NCBI GenBank assembly: GCA_021397835.1
Contig: JAJFZO010000168.1
Location: 3,906,001 to 3,970,000, forward strand
Direction: 5' to 3'
Origin: Moringa oleifera
Lineage: Eukaryota; Streptophyta; Magnoliopsida; Brassicales; Moringaceae
DNA length: 64,000 bases
The position numbers and the translations under genes are program-made. This document shows positions 53,205-64,000 of this stretch, piece by piece. Under the pieces are notes generated by a model that worked only from the letters and a program-made list of their open reading frames with translations, was not told the DNA's origin and did no database searches. The stretch's first letter is position 1, and each line of letters begins with the position of its first letter.

Positions 53205-54353
53205 TTATCTTGACTCAGGCTTTTGCAGCAAAGCAGTCAAGTAAACCTCCCCGTTCTTCAACCCACTGGAATCCGTCTTGTTAGCCACCGCCCACTTTAC
53301 CTTCTTGTAACCCAACTTTCCGATCAGTGGCCCATAAATCTTGTCAAGATCCACCCGTTTACTGAAGAAACGATCCAACCACAGGTACCCCCCTCCCCTC
53401 AACACCCTATCCACATCAAACATCAAGAACTCCATCATTGTCACGGGGATCCACCGGTTCACTGCGTGGCCGCAGCGCACTAGATCGACCACCCCATCGA
53501 AGACGGGCAGCCTCTGCTGCAGTGGCACGTGAAGCGGCACCAGACCTCTTAAGGCCACGGCCTCACTGTACGGGGCATTGAGGTTCATCGTGGTGGTCAG
53601 AACAGAGATGTTGTAAAGCTTCATTCTCGCAGCGAACGAACCAGTACCCCCTCCTATATCGATTCCAAGACGAATAACAGAACCGGCAGATTTCGCAATC
53701 TGCAGCAGCTGGGGAACAGGGAGATCCAATTCCGAGCTGTAAGTTAGAAAGCGAGTCTTTTCCACTGATAAATCAAAACCCAAGTTGGGGTTCTTGGAGG
53801 TGAGGCAGTTGAAGCTATTACAGGAGTAGAGCTTCCAAATTACATTAGAGTCGGGAAGGGAAGAGGGGAATGGTTCAAGAGGGAGGGAAAAGGAGGGCTT
53901 GGGAGGGGTCCGGGAGAAGCAGCGCCGGCGAGGGAGAGGGTGGCAGCCTTGGAGGATGAGGGACTCAGCCAGGTCGGAATCGAGCGGGCAGAGGGTGAAA
54001 GGAGTATAGCCCATGTACTTGTGTAGGAGATCAGGGTGATGGTGGCAGGAGGACGCAATGGGAGAAAGATGGGAATAAAGCAGGAGATCTGGAGGGACCG
54101 AGGAGGCGCTAGTGGTGGTTGTGGTAGTGGGTTTGTCCGCTGTGGTAGTCGAGGGATGGTGGCGCATGAGGTGGTTAATAGCAGCGCGTATGGTGTGAAG
54201 TTGGTGGACGAGATGGTCCGGGACAGGCTGCGGAGTCGGAGCCTTAGGGGTCTGAAGGAATTTAGTGGTAGAAGAGAGATGATAAAGTGAAAGGATGTTG
54301 GTAGCCACCATAGCCAGCAAGAGCAGCATATTCAAGCCCATGGTGAAACCCAT
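53205..54353 (-). CDS. membrane-anchored SAM-dependent methyltransferase-like protein
   Basis: A single uninterrupted exon of 382 residues. A hydrophobic N-terminal segment (about residues 5-26, GLNMLLLLAMVATNILSLYH) looks like a signal anchor. A low-complexity Thr/Ser/Pro region (about 66-88) follows. The methyltransferase fold begins with motif I, LGIDIGGGTGSFAARM (about 229-244), the SAM-binding loop. Later segments include GVVDLVRCGHAVNRWIP and the motif-III-like VLRGGGYLWLDRFF. It matches the plant family of At1g29790, annotated as a SAM-dependent methyltransferase superfamily protein; substrate and activity are unknown to me. The start is the first ATG in frame and directly precedes the anchor. 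GC-rich codon use in the 5' half is stronger than in neighbouring genes. Confidence 0.88.
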   Translation of the reverse strand: MGFTMGLNMLLLLAMVATNILSLYHLSSTTKFLQTPKAPTPQPVPDHLVHQLHTIRAAINHLMRHHPSTTTADKPTTTTTTSASSVPPDLLLYSHLSPIASSCHHHPDLLHKYMGYTPFTLCPLDSDLAESLILQGCHPLPRRRCFSRTPPKPSFSLPLEPFPSSLPDSNVIWKLYSCNSFNCLTSKNPNLGFDLSVEKTRFLTYSSELDLPVPQLLQIAKSAGSVIRLGIDIGGGTGSFAARMKLYNISVLTTTMNLNAPYSEAVALRGLVPLHVPLQQRLPVFDGVVDLVRCGHAVNRWIPVTMMEFLMFDVDRVLRGGGYLWLDRFFSKRVDLDKIYGPLIGKLGYKKVKWAVANKTDSSGLKNGEVYLTALLQKPESR

Positions 54354-55817
54354 TTCTCCTCACCTCTCTCTGCAATAATTTCTTCCTCCTCGACCTTACT
54401 TCGATTCTGGGCAATCTCCACCCGTGTTCAACACAACACTAGAAGCACCAGTACAGTAGTGTAAGCATATTTGCTTTGCCTTTTTGGAAATTGGGTCTCT
54501 GGATTTGGAGCTTGGCAAGTGGCAAGGTCCTCTACTAGCTAGTTGACTCAACTAAGTAAATGACTCATCCAGTGAAGCAGATGTTTTCCTGTAGATGCAC
54601 TCAGTCCATGAGTTCCACAGTTTGATCTGAGGAATTCTACAACCGTCTGATAAAGATCCTACGGATGCAGAAGATCTGGGATTCCGGGTTTTAGTTACCA
54701 CAACTGAGGCAAATCTAGATCTTGTTGGGATCCAATGGAGGGGAAAAGGTGTGTTATTTGCATGTGGGGGTAAGTAATTAGGACAGTGCGTGATATATTT
54801 AATGGTATTTCCTGTTTCGTCGGCTTCTTTGCTACTTGAAGAAAAACAAATGGGAAAATTAGGGCAGAGAGAGAAACCTAGGCACGTGAATTAAGGGTGT
54901 CTTTGTCAAAAGCATTTCATGCAAGATTTTTTTATTTCATAACCAGTTTACTTGTTTCAAGGACTTCTCCACAGAAATTATTAGTCTATCCGGAGGTTGA
55001 TAATTAATTCATAAGGGCATATTTGTCTTTTGACATAATAAAACGTCAAAAACATAAATAAATGTTAAAAAAAAACTTATCAGCTAAAATCCAGATTAAT
55101 TGCATCTAAAATTAAAATTTTAGATTAATTTAAACATAAAATAAATGTTTTAAAAAAACCTATTAACTAAAATCCAGATTAATTGCATCTAAAATTAAAA
55201 TTTTAGTTGAATTTAAACATAAACCATGACAATTATAAAAAATAATTCAAATAAATTCTTTGTTTTGATTCGTTGGCTAATTTCGAACAATAACCTATTC
55301 ATCTCATCTTATTACTTTAACATAAGAAGTTTGCCCACATTAAAAAAAGAATCGCCGTGATCATCGGGTCAATTCATCATGCTGCCTGCAAAAAGAATAG
55401 GAAAAACTTAGCACAATTAAATTTGATGCCAAATCAACCAAGGGCGAGAGTTAGAGTTCACTCTTTCAAGTCAAAACAAAGAAACAAATTCTAACCCTAA
55501 CCATTTGTGTGCCATGGTGAGTACTTGAGAGAATTTCTAAAACAAAGATACAAATTACAACCACTTCAAATGGCATATAATGAATATCAGAATTACTTCT
55601 GTTCTTCGGGTTGGGTTTGGGGGAACCTCGGGGTTGCTCCTGGTGGTCATGAATGGTATAGCCATCTGCTATCATAAAGGCTGATATGAACATTGCCAGA
55701 ACCACTCCCCTTAAGGTACCGAGTCATTATTTTCAGTAAACAAGTCTTCTTGAGCACTTAGCCAGGGCAAATCACTAATAAGAGGTATAAATGATAATTA
55801 GGTGATCGTTTTACTCT
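54354..55817. other. intergenic DNA between methyltransferase and CorA-like genes
   Basis: 54354-54900 is the promoter side of the methyltransferase gene. A near-identical ~81-bp tandem duplication lies at about 55052-55214. The part next to 55817 is likely the CorA-like 3' untranslated region. No further gene is seen. Confidence 0.4.
55052..55214. repeat. 81-bp tandem duplication
   Basis: Two adjacent units of about 80 bp share the block CTAAAATCCAGATTAATTGC followed by ATCTAAAATTAAAATTTTAG, with a few mismatches near the ends. Confidence 0.8.
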
Positions 55818-58800
55818 TCACTGGATGAGAACATAATCTGCATCAGCTGGGAATTTGTCTCCTGCAGTTGGAGGCAAGTTGGACCTGGAGATATTTTTAC
55901 GAACCTGGGCATGAGTTTCTGCTTCATGCTGGAACATCTTCACGAGTTCTTGCAGCTCCAGCTTCCTAACTTCTACCTGTTCTTCAGTAATAGGCTTTTT
56001 CAACCCAAGATAGAGCAGCCCAACTGCTATCAGCACTGCTCCTATGAAGAACAAGATGGCAGAAAACAGACCAAAAGCATATGGTGTGTTTTGTGCTCCA
56101 GGGATCCCATCAACATTGATTCCAAATAGCCCCGTGATGATGGAAAGCACAAGGCCGCACCCTCCAAAAACAGCTAAATTGTGGGTTACACGAAGGCTTC
56201 TGTCCTGAAGTAATGGTTTTCACAGGCATGAATTCTAAGCAACTTATTAGATTTTGTAACTCTTGAGATTGAATTAAAGATATTCTATATTTTGTTTGTT
56301 GTTGCACACAAACCTGCAACCATGCGCGAACAGTGCTTTGCATAACATCCTGAATCGTGAACAGACGGCCACGAACTGCTTCTTGCTCCTCAATCATTTC
56401 CCTTGTGCTCTTTCTTATTCCCTCTAACAAATTTCGTGCTGCATTTCCCCTCAAATGCTGGAGAAGCTCAAATACAATCTCCTCTCTTGCATGGAGTGAC
56501 CATTTTACTCTGATAACCTGCAACACAAATCCAAAAAGCTTTTCACTGAGCAAGAACACCTCTGGAATGTCAAAGCTGACAGTAAAATCTCAGAAATAGC
56601 AAACATGTAAACAGAAAGAAATGTCTGGATTGTAAAATTATTAGGATTAGCAAAAGTGGAAAGGTAGGATGCCTCTCTGATTTTCATTGAACCCATTTAT
56701 TTTAGCACTCTGAAAGAGATATAACTGAGCTTGGATGCCTAAATCAAAGGAAGTTTGAGAATGCATCCACTTAAAATATCCATAGAAATGAAAAAGAAAA
56801 TTACATTTTGAGGTTAGGGCAGTGGGAGAGAGAGCTGAGTACAAATCTAAAATAATTCAGTTCACTATTCACCAAAAGTGCCACAAAAATAGTGTTCAGG
56901 CCAGCAAAGAAAAAGGGCATACCTGTCTCGATAATTTTCTGATTTCTTGGTTCAGAATGATACTGAAAAGATTTGTATCTTCGTGGTTTCGCCTAATGAT
57001 AAAGAACTATTATCACCTAAACAAGATGAAAATGCAGGTATTGAACCGGAAATTGGAGATTAGATATAAGTCCCTACAAGAACCTGTTCATAAACTTCAG
57101 TTCAATCTCATCTGCTGCGCCAAATATGGACTTACGAAATAGCCTAAAAATAGATTAACAATATAAGAGAAAAGAAATTAGTTATAAGAAAGGAGTCGAA
57201 ACTTAAAACTTGGTTTTTGATCCAACTAGCAGATACTTCTGAGGCCAACTTAATATGAACCAATTTTCCAAGAGAAAAAGAAATATTGCAATGGAATTAA
57301 TGAAATTGGTCAGGAACCCAGAAAGTAATTTTTCTTCCCACATGCAAGACTAGATTGGCCTTTCACTAATATTTACAACTAGCATGAACTACGATTTGAC
57401 TTTCCTTTCAAACATATGATAAAGATAACATTAAACATGGAACATCACTCAACTTGAAGTCTATATTACCAGAGGTTGCGTGCATAGATCTACAAGTGAC
57501 ATCCAAGCAACACATCAAAAAGCAGTGGATTATATAGCTGAGTTAAATTAAGAATGAAATTTCAATTACCTATCATCCCATCGAGTAAGGCGGCAAGCAA
57601 GGAGTGCTATCACCTCATGCACTGTTCTAGGAATGTTATAACCTCCAGCAAAAAGAAGCTCCTAAAGGCAAAGCACCAAAGATATAAACCAGTGATTATG
57701 TCAAATGTTAAACTTGTATGTTCATGAATACTAACTTAGTAAATATTGTCCTCAAAAGGATTTCATCAAGAATAAACAACCTGAACTTCTGCGATACCCA
57801 AAACATTTACACTTGCTGCATGTCCCTTTATGTGAAGTACAGTTATTAGGAAGTTTTGTGCCTGCCAAGAACGCAATACAATGGGGATATCATCCTCATC
57901 AACAAAGGGATCACCTGCTGATTGTCCCAAGAGTTCAAATAACAGCCCTCCAGCAACTCTAACCGGGACCTTAAAAAACAATGCACAATAATTGAACCAA
58001 GAAACCAACCTGATAAAAAATAAAAGAGAAAAGGGAATAAACTAAATTGATTCAAATTTCTCATATGATCATCATGAAAGAGTATGAGGACAGGACTCAG
58101 AACAAAAAATATCTACCAGTTTCGAAGTTCTCCATCTAATACCATAATGAAACACAGAAGTAAAAATTACCTGTTTGTATTTTTATTAATCTATTGTTAT
58201 AAGCAAAAACCACACTACATATTGAAGATGAAGCAAGAAAAACTACCATTAAATTTATGCCATATCCAAAACAGATTTCACCGGAGCTTCTGTTTCAGTC
58301 AAGTAGACAGATATGTAATACATGTCTCATCTTCAAACCAAATGAATGTTCAATATAAACTTGAAGTCCTTGGCCCAACTAGTCTTACATGTGACGACAT
58401 GCCATGAGGGGTTATCTACATCATAGCACAGGATGTAAATATGGCACCATGTTAACCCAGCTTTGCCATGGCTTTGCATGATGCCCCACATTCATGAGTT
58501 CCATTGTGGGAAAGCAGTGAATGAAACATGGTAAAGGATTACATCAGGAGGAATAGTTCAAAATGTTTAAATTATGTCTACAGTTGATCATAATACATCA
58601 TACATATTAAAGAACCACGTAACACAAATCTAACAATGTTCACATATTGCCATATTGGTGAGATTCACGGTTGCAATTAATACTCATGCTAGAATTTACA
58701 CTTAGGATGATGCTAAGATTTTGCATAAGAACTTCCAAGAGATCATCATTCTATGGATAAAAGTTAAAATCCAAAAACTAAATGAGTCATATACCTCATA

Positions 58801-59490
58801 AAGAAGGTGCTTCATCCGATCACTTATAAGTCGACTTTCATCTCTCAATGCTAAACTGATGGCAGGATGTAACCAAGGGGCATTTTTGAGCCATGCTTCA
58901 ACACCAGGGTGACCAGCTGCGACATGGCACCACCATGTGGGACCTGCTGGGCGCTCCCAGTACGGAGCTGCTAAATCTGCAACAGTAACATCCTCTTCAT
59001 CACCCACCAAACCTAGCGGCTGTGAGGCCCAGCCTGAATTCACTTGCACTGTTTGAACAAGTTCTGAAATTCTATCCCACCCAATGGGTACCCAGTGGCT
59101 ACCCTCATATCTTTCTGGTTGTGCTGACCGAGGTATCCGGCTATCTTTTTCATCAAAAGGAGAAATTTGACTGCCTTTGAACTCACTGAGAAAAGAGGAC
59201 TCTGAAAATATGTTCCTATCTAGTCTTGGCGAAGAAGGCTCAGTCAATCCATTTGATGGTACTGGCATTTTCAGAGACTCGCCATTTTGTAGTCTACTCT
59301 GGACTTTTGAATTCACTGGCCTCTTAGGACCTCGAATAAATTCAAAAGCACAAATAAGCCCGTCTGTCCAAAGATCACTTGTTTGCATGACATCTTGGCT
59401 GGGGAATTTCTTATGATATTCTGGTTTCTTCATTTTGTTCTGTTGGGACATGGAGGAATCGTCCATTATGTCTCTCGTGTTATGTTCCAT
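55818..59490 (-). CDS. CorA-like divalent cation transporter family protein
   Basis: Seven coding exons: 58795-59490, 57781-57969, 57570-57661, 57084-57143, 56923-56992, 56314-56517 and 55818-56204, totalling 1698 nt, or 565 residues. The start ATG at 59490 directly follows an in-frame TAA. The long N-terminal cytosolic part is helical and charged (QEIRKLSRQVIRVKWSLHAR, EGIRKSTREMIEEQEAVRGR), as in the CorA funnel. Two C-terminal membrane segments (about 446-470 and 481-504) follow, the first ending in FGINVDGIPG. Classical CorA/MRS2 proteins have Gly-Met-Asn there; this protein has Gly-Ile-Asn (about 465-467), as in ZntB-like proteins. Family membership is clear (Arabidopsis At1g29820/At1g29830 type, from memory). 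Magnesium transport is not assured. The C-terminus is unusually long and polar. Confidence 0.92.
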
Positions 59491-61500
59491 TTATGCACAT
59501 ATTGTAGAAACCATCAGCCAATGTTCACAGTACCTTGACCTTAGTCAGTTGAAAGATGAACACAAAAAGAAACTCTTTAAGAGGTGAGACATGCTGACCC
59601 GCCAAAATGATGAATTTACCACTGAATCTTGTTTGATCTATCAATATAAGCTACAGAGACATCCTTCAAATGACATGCTGTAATATTGAGGTTGACCACT
59701 TAACAGTGATTTAGTTTCCTCTAAGAGTGTGGCCTCCCACAGAGAGATCTGTTGTTCTAACCCAATGTACCTAACAAATAAGCAATTGTTTCACAAAGAG
59801 TGCAAGCTATTAGAAAAGTAAAAGAGAAGAAAAGAGTGAAAGAAGAACCATTGTTTTCACATGTCCAGTACAAATCATTTACCTTTGTTGACCATCAAAA
59901 GCATTTTATCATTTAGCAAATTCATAGGGAGTTCTTGAGAGATGGTCCAACCCACAAATTGACAGAGTCAAAACAAAATGAGTAAACTGAGCTTAAAATG
60001 TGCTGATGGCAAGCAACAAGAATACATGGCATGTTAACTAAGAAGAAGAGCGCTGGTTTCTAGTTTCAGGATGTATGCTGTTAGGGGAAAAGGTGAAAGA
60101 GGCTTTCAGCTCTTTTACCATCATCTTTCTCTAACAAAATGCTTCAACTAGGAAAGAAAGCATCAACAAGAACACAAAACCAGATCACTTTTTTATCCAG
60201 AAACATAATGCATTCCATCTACAAACAGAATACTCATAAAAAAGTGTTTTACTTTTGAGTTCTTCAAGTCATGCTTTTCTAGCACCATTTTATTATTACT
60301 TGATTCACTCTTATATGGAATAACTTGGATTTTTCCCAAAAACCTCAGTTGTTGAACCGAATAATGGACTCTAGCACCTCTTTGCTTACAAAGAGCATTA
60401 GCCGTATAATTTGATCTACACATCCAATTCATATCTCAAGTTTCTCCAGACATTCACAATTTTCATTAACTGCTGCAAGCTGGTCTTGAGAAGCATCCAA
60501 TTGTCACTTTAATCACAAGTACCTGGCCCTCTTTATCCTTTCTAAAAGCCAAAGAAAAAAAATGCATGTTCAATCTCCTCTCAATCCAACAAATTACTCA
60601 AGCACATGTTGTTGCAATGCAAAGAAACCCAGATACAATTGAAAACCCCGAAAAGAGCTTAATTCTAGAGAGGAAATGCATAAAGGATCATATATTCATT
60701 CTTTCAATTAAAGGATCAAAGGCTAAAAGGATGGTAAAAGGCCACCAACTGCAAATCATACACAATAATTATAATGACAAATGTATCATTCAGTGCACAG
60801 TTTTTCAAACACAAAAATACCCTCGTATTGGTAAATTACAATTCAATAACTTCCAAACACAAATATAGTTAACAAGTAGCTTAGCTTGACATCAAGCAAT
60901 ACAGCAGTGAAGCAAATTTCCCCGGCGAGCCTCAACTTTGCAGTAGTTCTAATCATTTTTCTCATGCTAACAACTTATCTTTATAACAACAATATTTGCA
61001 CATCATAATATAACAATCAAGTACAAAAAAAGAATTGATAATACAAAGTTAAACTAAAGGTATGAAGAAATTGAAAAGAAAAGATAAAACCAAAAATATG
61101 AAATTACCTGAAGAGGCCACGAGACCGTCAGCTGAACCAGGCTTTAGAATTGAAAAGTCTTTTTAAGGATCAGATTACGACTTTGATAAGAAGAAAAGGA
61201 TAATTCGTGGAAAAGAGCAAGATACACAAGCTCAAATATGCAACCTTATATAGCATAGAGAAATCGACAGGGGGAAGGGGTATATCTACACAATGAACCA
61301 TTTACAAGCAAAAGCTAAAAAAGAACGAGAGTAATTCAGATTCGCTCAACTGCCTAGGCTTTAGCAAACCATTATCACGTATATGAAGAACAGAAATGAA
61401 AACTCTGCAGAGAACCAGAATCAAATTCTCAGAGAGAGAAAGAGAGCGCCAGAGAAGTGTAAAAGATCACCATCTGTGCGCACCTGCACAGTCAAGTGTA
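59491..61500 (-). promoter_or_regulatory. CorA-like 5' leader with probable introns, and promoter
   Basis: Sequence upstream of the CorA-like start codon is of transcribed-like composition for about 2 kb. A strong donor, CAG|GTAATTT, on the minus strand near 61108 suggests a 5' untranslated exon around 61110-61500 joined over a long leader intron. A GA tract at 61432-61448 is typical of leaders. No separate gene is supported here. Confidence 0.4.
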
Positions 61501-61619
61501 CACCTTTTACCTGCTAATGTGGGCCACTGAAGAAACAGTAGCCATTGCCACCGCTGCCCAATGGATTCTCCGCATGATCTTTCACTTTAGTTTCTCTCTC
61601 ATCTTTCTTACACTGTCAT

Positions 61620-63240
61620 TTCTTCATAGGATGGCTAGAAGGGGCGTCAAAGGGATTGAATGGAACTGATCCGATCATAAAATTATAGGATTGGGTCGGA
61701 TTCTGATTTATTATTGAGTGAGGTTAAATCCCAAATTGGATTTAATCAATCAAGAGCAAACTGATCCCTAATCAATTCAATTTACAATTTGAGTCCTAAT
61801 TTTCCTTTGGTAATTTTTTTAATTTAAATCAGGTTTTACCATTGATAGTTTTATATAAATTATATACAATGTAAATTAATTTAAATTAAAAGTTAATTAT
61901 ATAAAAAATTACATTTTATTTATAATTTTACATTTAAAATATATATTTTAAAACTTATGTTTTATTAAATTTTTAATTTTTATTTATAATTTTTATTAAC
62001 ATTAACGATTTTATATGTGAATTTTATGTGTAATTATTTTTATATTTTTTAAAATGTTATTTAAATAAATCAAATATTTTTTAATTTTTTAAATATTTAA
62101 ATTTCACATTTTATTATTAAATTTGATAAAAAAAATATTTATTTTAATAGTGTTAAAATAAAAAAATTATATATATATATATATTAACGTGCGCATAAAA
62201 CTATTAATATGAATAAAAATTATAAAATTTAATAAAAATATAAATTTTAAATAAATGTAAAATTTTTATTTGAAATTATGAGTAATGTAATTAGCCTTAG
62301 ATTAAAATGTAATATAAATGAATTATACTATATTAATAATATAAATAAATCTATATTAATCTATTTTATCTAATTATTAAGTTACCTTATACAAAATTTA
62401 ATTAATGTAATTATTTTATTAATATATATATATATATCTTTATAAATTGTTAGTTTATTTTGACCCATCTAATTATTTCACTTTTTTGAATAAAAAATTA
62501 CATTAAAATTTTATTTGTTATGATAATGATATGTTGTTTTTGGGATGTTTATTTTAATATATTGATTTGCTAAAAAAAATGGACATTTAATATCGTTCTC
62601 TACTATATATTTAAACCAAGTGAAATACTTAATATTTTCCTTAACAACATGCATTTTTGTATAATGAATATTTCTAACCCTATCTCATTCCCCTTTAAAG
62701 AAAGTTTGTATAAAGCTCTCTTTTTTTAACTTATTTTCTTTCGAATTAAAATTTTTTTATCTATGATAAAAAATTTTATAATCACATTTAATTATGCTCA
62801 TAATCTTTTAACTTTGAATAAGAGAGTGAAAAAAGTAATTAATTATCTTTATAAACCCTTAAAATGATATAATTTTAATCTCATTTTATCACTGTTGATT
62901 GATAAGGTGGTCTTATCGATTTTCATCTTAACACAATTGCAAAATATAATTTTAACACTTAAAAGATTAATAAATAAAGATAAATATTAAATGAAGATAA
63001 GTAACTAAGAAACAAGAACAATAAAAATATTTAAAATATAATTATATTGACTCTAAAGTACTTACAAAAAGTTTATTAAAACTTATTTTCCTTGTAATAC
63101 AAAACATATTTATTCATATATTGGGAGTTTTTTAGAGAATAATTTTGAGAAAGTAAAGTACCCAGCCTTCGTTTTTATGTATTAAATTATCTTTAAAAAC
63201 GAAAGTATAACATATCATTAAGAGATTTTATTGTTATTGT
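61620..63240. other. AT-rich intergenic DNA
   Basis: Nearly pure A/T with (TA)n tracts near 62168 and 62425. No coding frame or RNA gene is recognised. Confidence 0.4.
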
Positions 63241-64000
63241 ATCATTGATGCTCTTATTAGTGGTTACTTTCTTATTTGAATTGACATTCATCACATGCTT
63301 TTTATCATTTTTTTATATTATTGGGGCTCTTATCAATTGGTATCTTTTGAGTTTGCATTCATCATGTCTTTATATGCTTTTAAATTGTTGTTCTTGTATC
63401 ATTATTATTTTTTTAAAATTTATCCTCAAAACTCATACGAATCTTGTAATGAATTCTTAAAAATGAGGTGTTAATACAACTTAATAAAAGTAAGTATTAT
63501 TAGGATTGTTTTTGTAATATTTATTTGTTTTCCTATTAAAATTTCATAGGATTTTTGTTGCTAAAGTCTCGTAGAGTTTATACTACTTGTATTTTATAGC
63601 GTTTTTTTTTTTTTGTTATTAGAGTTTCATTAGGTTTCATTATGTTCTCTTTAAATATTTTTGTGCAAAATATTTCGAAAGACAATTTGAAAGATTAATA
63701 AACTGAGATTTTTTTTATTTTTCAATAGTTTTGAAAGTTAACGTGTTTTGTTTTTTGTTCATTAAGCACTCTACATTAAGTACTTTATTCAATATTATTG
63801 TCACTTCTTAAGTAATTTGTTAATTGAGATAGTGTTTGTTTAAGTTTTGTTTGAAATTATAAAATAAATTTAAATATAATTACTAATAAAAATAAGTAAA
63901 TACAAAATAATAACAATAACAAGTAATGAAAAAATGATTATATTAATTTTGAAATACTTATAGAAAAGCTTGCCAAAACTCCTTTTTAAATCGACTTTCA
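63240..64000 (+). mobile_element. LTR-like relic at the right edge
   Basis: From about 63480 the plus strand resembles the LTR of the 20-kb element read on its minus strand. Shared strings in the same order include CATAGGATTTTTGT, ATTAGAGTT, TTTCATTAGG and a TTTTGTTCA stretch after a GTTAACG/ATCAACG word. The preceding 63240-63400 has two diverged ~75-bp units, each with GCTCTTAT and CATTCATCA. It is likely a solo or edge-cut LTR of a related family, old and diverged. Ends are not defined. Confidence 0.4.

Noticed and set aside
53223..54290. Plus-strand open frames opposite the methyltransferase gene
   Set aside because: They are antisense shadows of a GC-biased single-exon gene and show no family similarity.
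63245..63460. A 71-residue hydrophobic plus-strand protein
   Set aside because: The frame is low-complexity, Leu/Phe-rich from T-rich DNA, and overlaps diverged repeat units of the LTR-like relic.

Overview
The window is eukaryotic nuclear DNA from a flowering plant. Genes have many short GT-AG introns, intergenic DNA is extremely AT-rich, and every recognisable protein is a plant family (RWA, group IIc WRKY, TPK channel, PUP permease). Protein similarity suggests a core eudicot. The base composition reminds me of Malpighiales, but the species cannot be fixed from the sequence. There are seven intact protein-coding genes, one processed-looking but intron-bearing gene copy that is broken, and remnants of LTR retrotransposons.

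Layout, left to right: 1-1930 non-coding, mostly AT-rich. 2123-4109 (-) intact purine permease (PUP). 5378-6795 (-) tandem PUP copy broken by frameshifts. 9258-16278 (-) 16-exon REDUCED WALL ACETYLATION (RWA) gene. 16740-23230 AT-rich DNA with an unexplained island (17480-17910) and a decayed LTR element (about 20160-20950). 23369-24624 (-) WRKY factor of the WRKY71/28/8 type, with a dense cluster of stress cis-elements about 1 kb upstream. 25740-32060 AT-rich desert. 33237-38200 (-) two-pore K+ channel with a 3.6 kb intron. 40160-43707 (-) PDCD5 homologue. 43860-46860 AT-rich. 46984-50459 (+) mitochondrial-type pterin-4a-carbinolamine dehydratase. 53205-54353 (-) single-exon membrane-anchored methyltransferase-like protein. 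55818-59490 (-) CorA-like transporter with a GIN rather than GMN motif. 61620-64000 AT-rich, ending in an LTR-like relic.

The genes do not form a pathway. What unites them is position: from memory, homologues of RWA, WRKY71, PDCD5, pterin dehydratase, the methyltransferase and CorA-like genes sit together around At1g29790-At1g29890 in Arabidopsis, while RWA1, WRKY8 and the KCO/TPK genes sit at At5g46340-At5g46370. This window holds both sets in one stretch, so it looks like the unfractionated ancestral order. I saw no candidate for a wholly new multi-gene system. The most notable items are that synteny, a dispersed ~100-bp AT-rich repeat family, the WRKY upstream cis-element cluster, a GC-AG intron in RWA and the GIN motif of the CorA-like protein. 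All exon boundaries were set by eye from reading frame, splice consensus and family similarity.
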